A stretch of DNA of 7,953 nucleotides from Bacillota bacterium (GTDB lineage: Bacteria > Bacillota > Clostridia > Christensenellales > CAG-138), in NCBI GenBank assembly GCA_023435855.1, contig JAEZLG010000074.1, forward strand, positions 1 to 7,953, written 5' to 3'. Positions 1 to 4,450 of this stretch are shown here, piece after piece. The position numbers and the translations under genes were made by a program. Position 1 is the stretch's first letter; the number at the start of each line of letters is the position of its first letter. The notes beneath the pieces are model-generated. The model made no database searches. It had not been told where the DNA came from and worked only from the letters and a program-made list of their open reading frames with translations.

Positions 1-13
1 GTTCGAAATGACA
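1..13 (-). repeat. End of an inverted-repeat element cut by the window edge
   Basis: The first 13 bases (GTTCGAAATGACA) match the outer end of the element that is complete at 45-176. The reverse complement, TGTCATTTCGAAC, equals the left arm of the copies at 3717 and 4083, so this copy lies in minus orientation. The rest is outside the window. The 31 bases that follow (14-44) contain GGGCGTGCC, a spacer motif also found between the tandem copies near 4070. Confidence 0.6.
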
Positions 14-44
14 ATGTTTGTCGGGCGTGCCTTTGTGTTTATAG

Positions 45-176
45 TGTCATTTCGAGCGGAGCGAGAAATCCCCCGGGGCTATAGACGAAGCATCGGCATG
101 CAGTTAATACGTCCCGCCGTTTTTGCATCTCCATGTTGGGGATTTCTCACTTCGCTTTGCTGCGTTCGAAATGACA
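45..176 (-). repeat. Intergenic inverted-repeat (MITE/REP-like) element, copy A
   Basis: A 132-bp element bounded by TGTCATTTCGA and TCGAAATGACA. Long imperfect inverted arms run inward to GAAATCCCCC on the left and GGGGATTTCTC on the right. Inside the left arm sits GGGGCTATAGACG, the reverse complement of the CGTCTATAGC(T/C)CC block near the right end of the copies at 3717-4214. Copy A is therefore the same element in opposite orientation. There is no open reading frame of its own. The internal segment (about 95-135) differs from the other copies, so arms and anchor block are conserved more than the centre. It resembles non-autonomous palindromic repeats scattered in many bacterial genomes; no transposase is visible and no clear target-site duplication could be read. 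Confidence 0.75.
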
Positions 177-258
177 GATGAAAAAAGGGCGTGCCTGATA
201 AAACACCTTTGCGTTATTTTGCACGTTCTCTCCCCATTGCTGGCCTTTCGTTGCCAAT

Positions 259-304
259 TGTCATTTCGAGCGAAGCGAGAAATCCCCTCCGAGCTATAGA
301 CGAT
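259..304 (-). repeat. Half copy of the inverted-repeat element, copy B
   Basis: The segment begins TGTCATTTCGAGCG, continues through GAAATCCCC and reaches the anchor GAGCTATAGACG, then stops matching. The opposite arm is absent. A different palindrome (313-332) takes its place, so this is a truncated or recombined copy in minus orientation. The interval 177-258 before it shows only the spacer motif GGGCGTGCC near 187 and otherwise nothing recognisable. Confidence 0.65.
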
Positions 305-312
305 ACAAGAGA

Positions 313-332
313 GCGGGATGAAATCATCCCGC
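313..332. repeat. Short perfect palindrome joined to repeat copy B
   Basis: GCGGGATGA and TCATCCCGC form a 9-bp perfect inverted repeat separated by AA, giving a hairpin whose practical loop is about four bases. It directly follows the truncated inverted-repeat element and is not followed by a T-tract on either strand, so it does not look like an intrinsic terminator. It is probably a second small repeat family. The remaining bases up to 376 show nothing recognisable. Confidence 0.5.
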
Positions 333-376
333 CCTACAACTGAAGACGAAGTTTTCCTTTAAAGAAAAACGGAATG

Positions 377-400
377 AAAAAAGCGGGCTTGTGCCCGCTT
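377..400 (-). terminator. Intrinsic terminator downstream of serS
   Basis: Read on the minus strand, an 8-bp G+C-rich stem (AAGCGGGC paired with GCCCGCTT) with an ACAA loop runs straight into a T-tract (plus-strand A-run 377-382). This is the classic Rho-independent form. It lies about 200 bases past the serS stop codon and no other minus-strand gene lies between, so it should end the serS transcript. The transcript then carries a long, structured 3' region (416-597). Confidence 0.8.
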
Positions 401-415
401 CAAACTAGCTAGGGG

Positions 416-597
416 ATAGTTAAGGGGCAAACCCCTTGACTATTTTCCGGCTTCGGCGGCATGTACGCCGAAACGGATGAAAGCCGAAGGCTTTCGTACC
501 TATCACGTTTTACCGCCCGGAAATGCGAAGCATTTCAGGTAAAATGTGCAACCTCACAAAAGTGCCGTAGGGCACTTTTGTGACACGCGGAGCGTGT
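416..597 (-). other. Cluster of packed hairpins in the serS 3' region
   Basis: Six further hairpins lie between the serS stop and its terminator: 416-427/432-443 (12 bp, one G-U, loop CAAA); 452-458/466-472 (7 bp); 479-485/489-495 (7 bp, loop GAA); 504-514/538-548 enclosing 520-526/530-536 (11 bp plus 7 bp, loop GAA); 554-566/571-583 (13 bp, perfect, loop GTAG); and 583-588/592-597 (6 bp, loop GGA). Loops are given for the plus strand. Most bases lie in stems. No coding potential is evident. It may be a structured 3' UTR, a processed small RNA, or a composite of small palindromic repeats; only the structure is seen, not the function. Confidence 0.6.
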
Positions 598-599
598 TT

Positions 600-1877
600 T
601 CACCCAATCGTTTTCTTCCCGCCCATATACATCCGAAGCGGTTCAGGGATGCTGACCGTTCCGTCTGCTTGGAGGTTGTTCTCTAAAAACGCAATCAGCA
701 TGCGCGGCGGTGCGACAACGGTGTTGTTGAGCGTATGCGGGAAACGTATGCCGTTTTCGCCTTTGGTGCGGAGCATCAACCGCCTTGCCTGTGCATCACC
801 CAAGTTCGAGCAGCTTCCCACCTCGAAGTATTTCTTTTGCCGCGGCGACCACGCCTCCACATCCACGCTTTTGATTTTTAAATCCGCAAGATCGCCCGAG
901 CAGCACTCAAGCGTCCTTACGGGAATATCGAGCGAGCGGAAAAACTCTACCGAATTCTGCAGGAGTTTATAAAACCAATCCATGCTTTCCTCCGGCTCGC
1001 AAACGACAATCATCTCCTGCTTTTCAAACTGATGGATGCGATACACGCCGCGCTCCTCTATACCGTGTGCGCCAACCTCTTTGCGGAAGCACGGAGAATA
1101 GCTTGTAAGCGCAATGGGAAGCGTTTTCGCATCTACGATGGTATCAATAAAACGGCCAATCATGGAGTGCTCGCTCGTACCGATAAGATACAAGTCCTCG
1201 CCTTCCACCTTGTACATCATGTTTTCCATTTCGGCAAAGCTCATAACGCCCTGCACCACGCCGCTTCGAATCATAAACGGGGGTATGCAGTAGGTGAAAC
1301 CGCGGTCGATCATAAAATCCCGTGCATAGGAAAGAATTGCGCTTTGAAGCCTTGCAATATCGCCCAGCAGGTAATAAAAGCCGTTGCCGCTTACCTTCCT
1401 TGCGCTGTCGAGGTCAATGCCGCTTAACTTCTCCATAATATCCACATGGTATGGTATTTCAAAATCCGGCACAACGGGCTCGCCGAAGCGCTCGATTTCC
1501 ACATTTTCACTGTCGTCTTTGCCGATGGGAACCGAAGGATCGATGATGTTGGGTATGACGAGCATTCTTTCCTTAAGCTTATTAGCTAAGGTTTCCTCCA
1601 TGGCTTCAAGCTCCGTTATGCGCGCGTTGATACCGCTAACCTCAAGCTTTGTTGCTTCCGCCTCATCGCGCTTGCCCTGCCCCATGAGCGCACCGATTTG
1701 CTTGCTCACAACATTTCTGCGGTTGCGAAGCGCATCGGCCTCTGCCTTAGCATCGCGCAGCTCTTTGTCGAGCGCGTATGCCTCGTCCGCAAGCACAAGC
1801 TTTTGCAGCTGGAACTTCTTTTTCATGTTTTCCTTCACCATATCAAGGTCGGTGCGGATAAGCTTGATGTCGATCAT
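600..1877 (-). CDS. serS: Seryl-tRNA synthetase (divergent, archaeal-like motif variant)
   Basis: This cytoplasmic class II enzyme activates serine with ATP and charges tRNA-Ser. At 425 aa it has the usual SerRS length. Residues 1-105 are the charged N-terminal coiled-coil arm that holds the tRNA long variable arm. The catalytic core shows GTSEHS (233-238), motif 2 with CFRKE (263-267) and the HQFEKQE segment (282-288), GSCSN (354-358), and motif 3 around HTLNNT (381-386) and PPRMLIAFLEN (390-400). The usual bacterial motif 3 reads roughly GSGLAVGR at that site, so this protein belongs to a different subgroup. The ATG is chosen because a strong GGAGG lies 7 bases upstream (1885-1889). Transcription is controlled by the T-box leader upstream; no gene is co-transcribed before the terminator at 377-400. 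Confidence 0.96.
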   Translation of the reverse strand: MIDIKLIRTDLDMVKENMKKKFQLQKLVLADEAYALDKELRDAKAEADALRNRRNVVSKQIGALMGQGKRDEAEATKLEVSGINARITELEAMEETLANKLKERMLVIPNIIDPSVPIGKDDSENVEIERFGEPVVPDFEIPYHVDIMEKLSGIDLDSARKVSGNGFYYLLGDIARLQSAILSYARDFMIDRGFTYCIPPFMIRSGVVQGVMSFAEMENMMYKVEGEDLYLIGTSEHSMIGRFIDTIVDAKTLPIALTSYSPCFRKEVGAHGIEERGVYRIHQFEKQEMIVVCEPEESMDWFYKLLQNSVEFFRSLDIPVRTLECCSGDLADLKIKSVDVEAWSPRQKKYFEVGSCSNLGDAQARRLMLRTKGENGIRFPHTLNNTVVAPPRMLIAFLENNLQADGTVSIPEPLRMYMGGKKTIG

Positions 1878-1902
1878 GTGTATACCTCCGTTATTTTAAA
1901 AT

Positions 1903-1943
1903 AAAAAAAGCCTTTCGTCCCTGAATATCATGGGACGGAAAGC
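1903..1943 (-). terminator. T-box leader terminator (attenuator) of serS
   Basis: On the minus strand GCTTTCCGTCCC (1932-1943) pairs with GGGACGAAAGGC (1910-1921) around a 10-base loop, with one G-U pair and one C-A mismatch, followed by seven T residues (1903-1909). It begins right after the conserved T-box core, so the antiterminator and terminator are mutually exclusive. It should stop transcription before serS when tRNA-Ser is charged. Confidence 0.85.
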
Positions 1944-2132
1944 TCCGCGTTGCCACCCAAATTGCCGAAAGTTCGGCCTCTTGTATGCGCTTTATGGGGC
2001 GCTCCCCGCGGGCTCGTCGCCCGCCGCTTCACGAAGGCGGAAAACCGTTTTGTGCGCCGGCTCGCACCAACCGCCGGCTCTCTTTTGCTGCACTCTGCGC
2101 TATATTCCCTCGCAACCGCAATCTTTAAATTG
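1903..2132 (-). promoter_or_regulatory. T-box riboswitch controlling serS, predicted to read tRNA-Ser
   Basis: The minus strand carries the T-box core GGGTGGCAACGCGG (about 1945-1960) immediately before a terminator hairpin. The bulge UGGC can pair with a GCCA acceptor end, which fits the discriminator G usual in bacterial tRNA-Ser. Further upstream, a Stem I distal part is visible: GUGC/GCAC (2090-2093 with 2052-2055), the AGAGA-containing internal strand, and a GCCGGC/GCCGGC stem (2073-2078, 2056-2061) with the loop GGUUGGUGCGA, as in typical T-box Stem I. Uncharged tRNA-Ser is expected to stabilise the antiterminator and switch serS on. I could not place the specifier codon with certainty; UCC and AGC triplets both occur on the 3' side of Stem I. 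Confidence 0.9.
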
Positions 2133-2138
2133 TGGCTC

Positions 2139-2167
2139 ATTATAACACGCGAAAAAACGAAGCGCAA
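2139..2167 (-). promoter_or_regulatory. Sigma-A-type promoter of the serS T-box leader
   Basis: On the minus strand a perfect -10 hexamer TATAAT (2139-2144) is preceded by TG at the extended -10 position and lies 17 bases from a -35 candidate TTGCGC (2162-2167). Transcription would start near 2132, just before the T-box Stem I. The good -10 and extended -10 compensate for the weak -35. It diverges from the AraC-type gene promoter near 2267. Confidence 0.75.
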
Positions 2168-2266
2168 TAGGTTTACAGGGCACGCTTTTCACCCGCGGCA
2201 TTTCGCGTTATGATAAAAAGGACAAATGCGCGCAGGCAAAAACAGGTTTTATCTTTTTACGTACGC

Positions 2267-2272
2267 TACAAT
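2267..2272 (+). promoter_or_regulatory. Probable -10 box of the AraC-type gene, inside a small palindrome
   Basis: TACAAT (2267-2272) is a good -10 match 20 bases before the ATG, but no clear -35 hexamer is found 16-18 bases upstream, as is usual for a promoter needing an activator. The box is embedded in the palindrome CGCTA-CAA-TAGCG (2264-2276). The resulting leader would be very short, with GGGGG (2281-2285) as the ribosome site. Confidence 0.4.
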
Positions 2273-2292
2273 AGCGCCATGGGGGTACGGTT

Positions 2293-3132
2293 ATGGATTG
2301 GCTCAAAAGCGTGAACGATGCGATCAATTACATGGAAGATAACCTTATGGGAAACCTTGCGCCGGAGGACGTCGCCGCGAAGGTATACCTTTCCTACGGG
2401 CACTTCCAAAAAGCATTTATCGTTCTGACGGGCATGACAGTCGGCGAGTACATTCGCAACAGGCGATTGAGCTTGGCGGGCGTGGAGCTTGCCATAAACG
2501 GCGCAAAGGTAGTTGACACGGCGCTTAAGTTTGGCTATGAGACTCCCGAAAGCTTTGCCAAAGCGTTTTACCGTTTTCACGGTGTAACGCCAAGCCAGGT
2601 AAAGCTCTACGGGGCAGCACTCAAGTCCTTCAACCGGCTCACCGTAAAAATCATACTGGAAGGCGGTACAACAATGGATCACAAGATCGTAAAGAAAGAT
2701 GCGTTCACCGTTGCGGTGAAAAGAAGGCTTTTCAACTCGGAAAGCAACACCACAGAAATTCCTCTCTTCTGGGATGAATACATGCGCGAGGGCTCGCATG
2801 AAAAGGTATGCGGCATGTACGGTATTTGCGAGCACATGGAAGACAACGGAAAGGATTTTTATTACGACATAGGTGCGGATTGGCCTAAGGATAAGCCCGT
2901 ACCCGAAGGCTTCACGCTTATAACTATTCCTGCGGCAAACTGGGCGGTTTTCCGCTGCGTGGGTGCCATGCCCCATGCCATCCAAAACCTATGGAGGTTC
3001 ATCTACAGCGAATGGGCACCGCAGGCGGACTATGAACTCCTCCCCGGCTACGAGGTTGAGCTGTACACCGAAGGCGACCCGTCAAAAGATGATTATATAA
3101 GCGAGATTTGGCTGCCGGTGAAGGTGAAGTAG
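2293..3132 (+). CDS. AraC-family regulator with C-terminal GyrI-like effector-binding domain
   Basis: This is a probable cytoplasmic transcription regulator of 279 aa. Residues 1-105 form a tandem helix-turn-helix domain of AraC/XylS type: the first HTH is at about 22-45, then IRNRRLSLAGVEL (54-66), and the second HTH signature GYETPESFAKAFYRFHGVTP (81-100). Residues 128-279 match the effector-binding (GyrI-like/Rob C-terminal) fold, seen in the LWRFIYSEWAP segment (233-242), the E-x-E-L-Y strand (254-258) and the closing EIWLPVK (271-277). Such proteins bind small hydrophobic or cationic molecules and switch neighbouring genes; the ligand here is unknown. The start is set by GGGGG seven bases upstream. 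The GIY-YIG gene follows after 41 bases on the same strand. A palindrome over its own -10 box could allow autoregulation, which is inferred. Confidence 0.9.
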   Translation: MDWLKSVNDAINYMEDNLMGNLAPEDVAAKVYLSYGHFQKAFIVLTGMTVGEYIRNRRLSLAGVELAINGAKVVDTALKFGYETPESFAKAFYRFHGVTPSQVKLYGAALKSFNRLTVKIILEGGTTMDHKIVKKDAFTVAVKRRLFNSESNTTEIPLFWDEYMREGSHEKVCGMYGICEHMEDNGKDFYYDIGADWPKDKPVPEGFTLITIPAANWAVFRCVGAMPHAIQNLWRFIYSEWAPQADYELLPGYEVELYTEGDPSKDDYISEIWLPVKVK

Positions 3133-3173
3133 CGAGCTTACAATACACAAGGCAGCGGCTTGGGGGTTAGGCT

Positions 3174-3449
3174 ATGTATTACGTGTATATTCTTACGAAT
3201 GCACATAAAACGGTGTTTTACACCGGCATGACCAACAACCTCATTCGCCGCGTTTATGAGCATAAGGAAAAGCTTGTTGAGGGTTTTACGAGCCGATACA
3301 ATGTGAACCGCTTGGTGTATTATGAATGCACCAACGATGTGCTTGCAGCGATTACTAGGGAAAAGCAAGTTAAGGACTATTCGCGTAAGAAAAAGCTGGC
3401 CTTGATTGAAAGCATGAACCCCGCATGGGAGGATTTATATCAACCGTAG
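3174..3449 (+). CDS. Small GIY-YIG nuclease-family protein (UPF0213/YhbQ-like)
   Basis: This protein of 91 aa is a single GIY-YIG domain with no added DNA-binding part. The N-terminal VYI (4-6) and YTG (16-18) correspond to the GIY and YIG elements, followed by N-N-L-x-R-R (21-26) with the likely catalytic arginine, an EH pair (29-30), and TREKQ (61-65) with the likely metal-binding glutamate. Length and pattern fit the free-standing UPF0213 group, whose role is not firmly established although the fold is that of a nuclease. A GGGGG ribosome site (3162-3166) lies 7 bases before the ATG. It follows the AraC-type gene by 41 bases and may be co-transcribed. A terminator starts at the last base of the stop codon. 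It is not part of an intron or an obvious mobile element. Confidence 0.88.
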   Translation: MYYVYILTNAHKTVFYTGMTNNLIRRVYEHKEKLVEGFTSRYNVNRLVYYECTNDVLAAITREKQVKDYSRKKKLALIESMNPAWEDLYQP

Positions 3450-3474
3450 AGTGCGTGAAAGCGCACTCCTTTTT
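3449..3474 (+). terminator. Intrinsic terminator after the GIY-YIG gene
   Basis: GAGTGCG (3449-3455) pairs with CGCACTC (3462-3468). An extra U-G pair closes a GAAA tetraloop, and the stem is followed by a C and a run of five T (3470-3474). The stem begins in the stop codon, so the AraC/GIY-YIG transcript has almost no 3' tail. The short stretch 3475-3494 behind it shows nothing else. Confidence 0.85.
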
Positions 3475-3495
3475 ATGCGGGTAGCGTGACTATGA

Positions 3496-3633
3496 CTATA
3501 GCCCCGGGGGGCGGAGCCGTAGCGCCGCCAGTGGCGGATGAAGCAAGGCGGAAGCCCAGTAAACAAAGGAGTATTGTACCATATGGTGCAATACGACTAT
3601 TGCGAACTGCGTCTCGCTGCGCTCGAAATGACA
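3496..3633 (+). repeat. Chimeric copy C of the inverted-repeat element with an inserted segment
   Basis: The anchor block CTATAGCCCCGGGGG (3496-3510) is present, and so is the outer right arm GTCTCGCTGCGCTCGAAATGACA (3611-3633, split here as GTCTCGCTGC plus GCTCGAAATGACA). In other copies these two parts are contiguous. Here about 100 bases (3511-3610) lie between them, including G+C-rich inverted bits (CCGCC/GGCGG) and the near-perfect 24-bp palindrome at 3571-3594. No left arm was found. This looks like recombination between, or insertion into, repeats. The spacer 3634-3716 contains no other recognisable feature apart from the tail motif CATGCTCTTTGTTATC shared with later spacers. Confidence 0.55.
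3571..3594. repeat. 24-bp near-perfect palindrome
   Basis: GTATTGTACCAT (3571-3582) is followed directly by ATGGTGCAATAC (3583-3594), its reverse complement apart from one base, which gives a T-G pairing. There is no spacer, so it is more like a protein-binding palindrome or a repeat core than a stable hairpin. It sits in the segment that interrupts repeat copy C, with no gene start nearby. Confidence 0.5.
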
Positions 3634-3716
3634 GTGAAGGGCCGAAGGGTCAATAACGAGGAACGGAAGTGGGTAAAGCCAGAAGGCGACATTACGCAAG
3701 CATGCTCTTTGTTATC

Positions 3717-3848
3717 TGTCATTTCGAACGGAACGAAGTGAAGTGAGAAATCCCCTTCTTAAAGCGTACATAAGCCGGGAAACCGCTTACTGCGTGCCGC
3801 TGATACGTGTATAGCCCCGGGGGATTTCTCGCTTCGCTCGAAATGACA
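3717..3848 (+). repeat. Inverted-repeat element, copy D (first of three tandem copies)
   Basis: A 132-bp element with TGTCATTTCGA/TCGAAATGACA ends and arms reaching GAGAAATCCCC and GGGGGATTTCTC. The centre carries a hairpin core (TAAGC, C, GG, loop GAAA, CC, GCTTA; from 3771) and the anchor TATAGCCCCGGGGG. By eye, the 111 bases 3743-3853 are identical to 3924-4034 in copy E, which points to recent duplication. The 53-base spacer 3849-3901 is also shared with 4030-4082. No protein is plausibly coded here. Confidence 0.8.
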
Positions 3849-3901
3849 GTTAGGGGTGATAGAACAGCACCGGGGTTTTCGCAAGCACACCCTCTTTTAT
3901 C

Positions 3902-4029
3902 TGTCATTTCGGAGCGAAGCGGCGTGAGAAATCCCCTTCTTAAAGCGTACATAAGCCGGGAAACCGCTTACTGCGTGCCGCTGATACGTGTATAGCCCCG
4001 GGGGATTTCTCGCTTCGCTCGAAATGACA
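3902..4029 (+). repeat. Inverted-repeat element, copy E (second tandem copy)
   Basis: This 128-bp copy is four bases shorter than copies D and F because its left arm reads GGAGCGAAGCGGCGTGAG instead of the longer version. The remainder, including the GAAA-loop hairpin core from about 3952 and the anchor block, matches copy D base for base. It is followed by the 53-base spacer (4030-4082) with GGCACGCCC, the motif seen in reverse at 22-31 and 187-196. Confidence 0.8.
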
Positions 4030-4082
4030 GTTAGAGGTGATAGAACAGCCCCGGGGTTTCACAGGCACGCCCTTTTGTTATC

Positions 4083-4214
4083 TGTCATTTCGAACGAAAC
4101 GAAGTGAAGTGAGAAATCCCCTACTTAAAGCGTACATAAGCCGAGAAACCGCTTGCTGCGTTCCGTTGCTGCGTCTATAGCTCCGGGGGATTTCTCGCTT
4201 CGCTCGAAATGACA
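4083..4214 (+). repeat. Inverted-repeat element, copy F (third tandem copy)
   Basis: This 132-bp copy has the same ends, arms, hairpin core and anchor as D and E, with several substitutions in the centre (CCGAGAAACC in place of CCGGGAAACC, and CGTCTATAGCTCC in place of CGTGTATAGCCCC). Its left arm is nearly identical to that of copy D. It is the most diverged of the three, as expected if D and E were the last pair to duplicate. The following stretch 4215-4298 shows nothing further except a weak echo of the spacer (ACACAAAGGCATG). Confidence 0.8.
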
Positions 4215-4299
4215 GTAAAACACAAAGGCATGAACCACTTGAGGCTGATACCTGCGCAGTTCCCTGCTGCCCACAAGCACCACGCAGTGGCCGGTTTAA

Positions 4300-4362
4300 G
4301 GGGGTTAGGGGTTTGTTAAGGGGCCGAAGGGGGGAAATCGGAATCCCCCCTGGCCCCTTAAC
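4300..4362 (+). other. G-rich hairpin with quadruplex potential
   Basis: GTTAAGGGGCC (4315-4325) and GGCCCCTTAAC (4352-4362) form a perfect 11-bp stem, continued after a small internal loop by a G6/C6 stem (4329-4334 with CCCCCC before 4351). Overlapping it are four G-runs on the plus strand (4300-4304, 4308-4311, 4320-4323, 4329-4334) with loops of 3, 8 and 5 bases, the pattern of a possible G-quadruplex. No T-tract follows on either strand, so it is not a standard intrinsic terminator. It lies about 90 bases past the sdaAA stop codon on the transcribed strand's downstream side and may stabilise or end that transcript. Confidence 0.5.
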
Positions 4363-4404
4363 GCCTATCGTATAAATTTCAATGAATATGTTACCCGCGC
4401 ATGG

Positions 4405-4440
4405 AGCGTACATAAGCCGGGAAACCGCTTACTGTACGCT
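4405..4440 (+). terminator. Bulged hairpin beside the sdaAA 3' end, possible terminator
   Basis: AGCGTACA (4405-4412) pairs with TGTACGCT (4433-4440), then TAAGC with GCTTA (a bulged C at 4432), then GG with CC around a GAAA loop (4421-4424). On the plus strand it is followed by TTATTTTGTTCTT, so it could halt transcripts coming from the repeat tract toward sdaAA. On the minus strand it begins about ten bases after the sdaAA stop and could protect that mRNA end. The inner part is the same sequence as the hairpin core of copies D, E and F, here outside the inverted-repeat element. Confidence 0.55.
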
Positions 4441-4450
4441 TATTTTGTTC

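Noticed and set aside
1..376. tRNA or other stable RNA gene in the left gene-free region
   Set aside because: No cloverleaf arms or TTCGA-type T-loop in the right context; the TTCGA strings belong to the repeat arms.
1384..1899. 171-codon frame antisense to serS
   Set aside because: Serine- and leucine-rich composition is the usual shadow of the coiled-coil region of serS read backwards.
1928..2213. Three overlapping frames of 71-87 codons upstream of serS
   Set aside because: They lie in the T-box leader or its complement, whose RNA structure explains the sequence; no domain or ribosome site.
2266..2985. 239-codon frame antisense to the AraC-type gene
   Set aside because: The sense frame has clear AraC and effector-binding motifs and a ribosome site; the antisense frame has none.
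3174..3449. Homing endonuclease or mobile intron gene
   Set aside because: The protein is a bare GIY-YIG domain without a DNA-binding extension and is not within an intron or interrupted gene.
3717..4214. CRISPR array
   Set aside because: The units are about 185 bp with conserved spacers; a CRISPR array has short repeats and unique spacers, and no cas gene is present.
3719..4413. Open reading frames of 62-111 codons across the repeat tract, some with similar peptides (for example S-E-A-R-N-P-P-G-L)
   Set aside because: They are translations of the inverted-repeat copies, occur on both strands, lack ribosome sites, and repeat because the DNA repeats.
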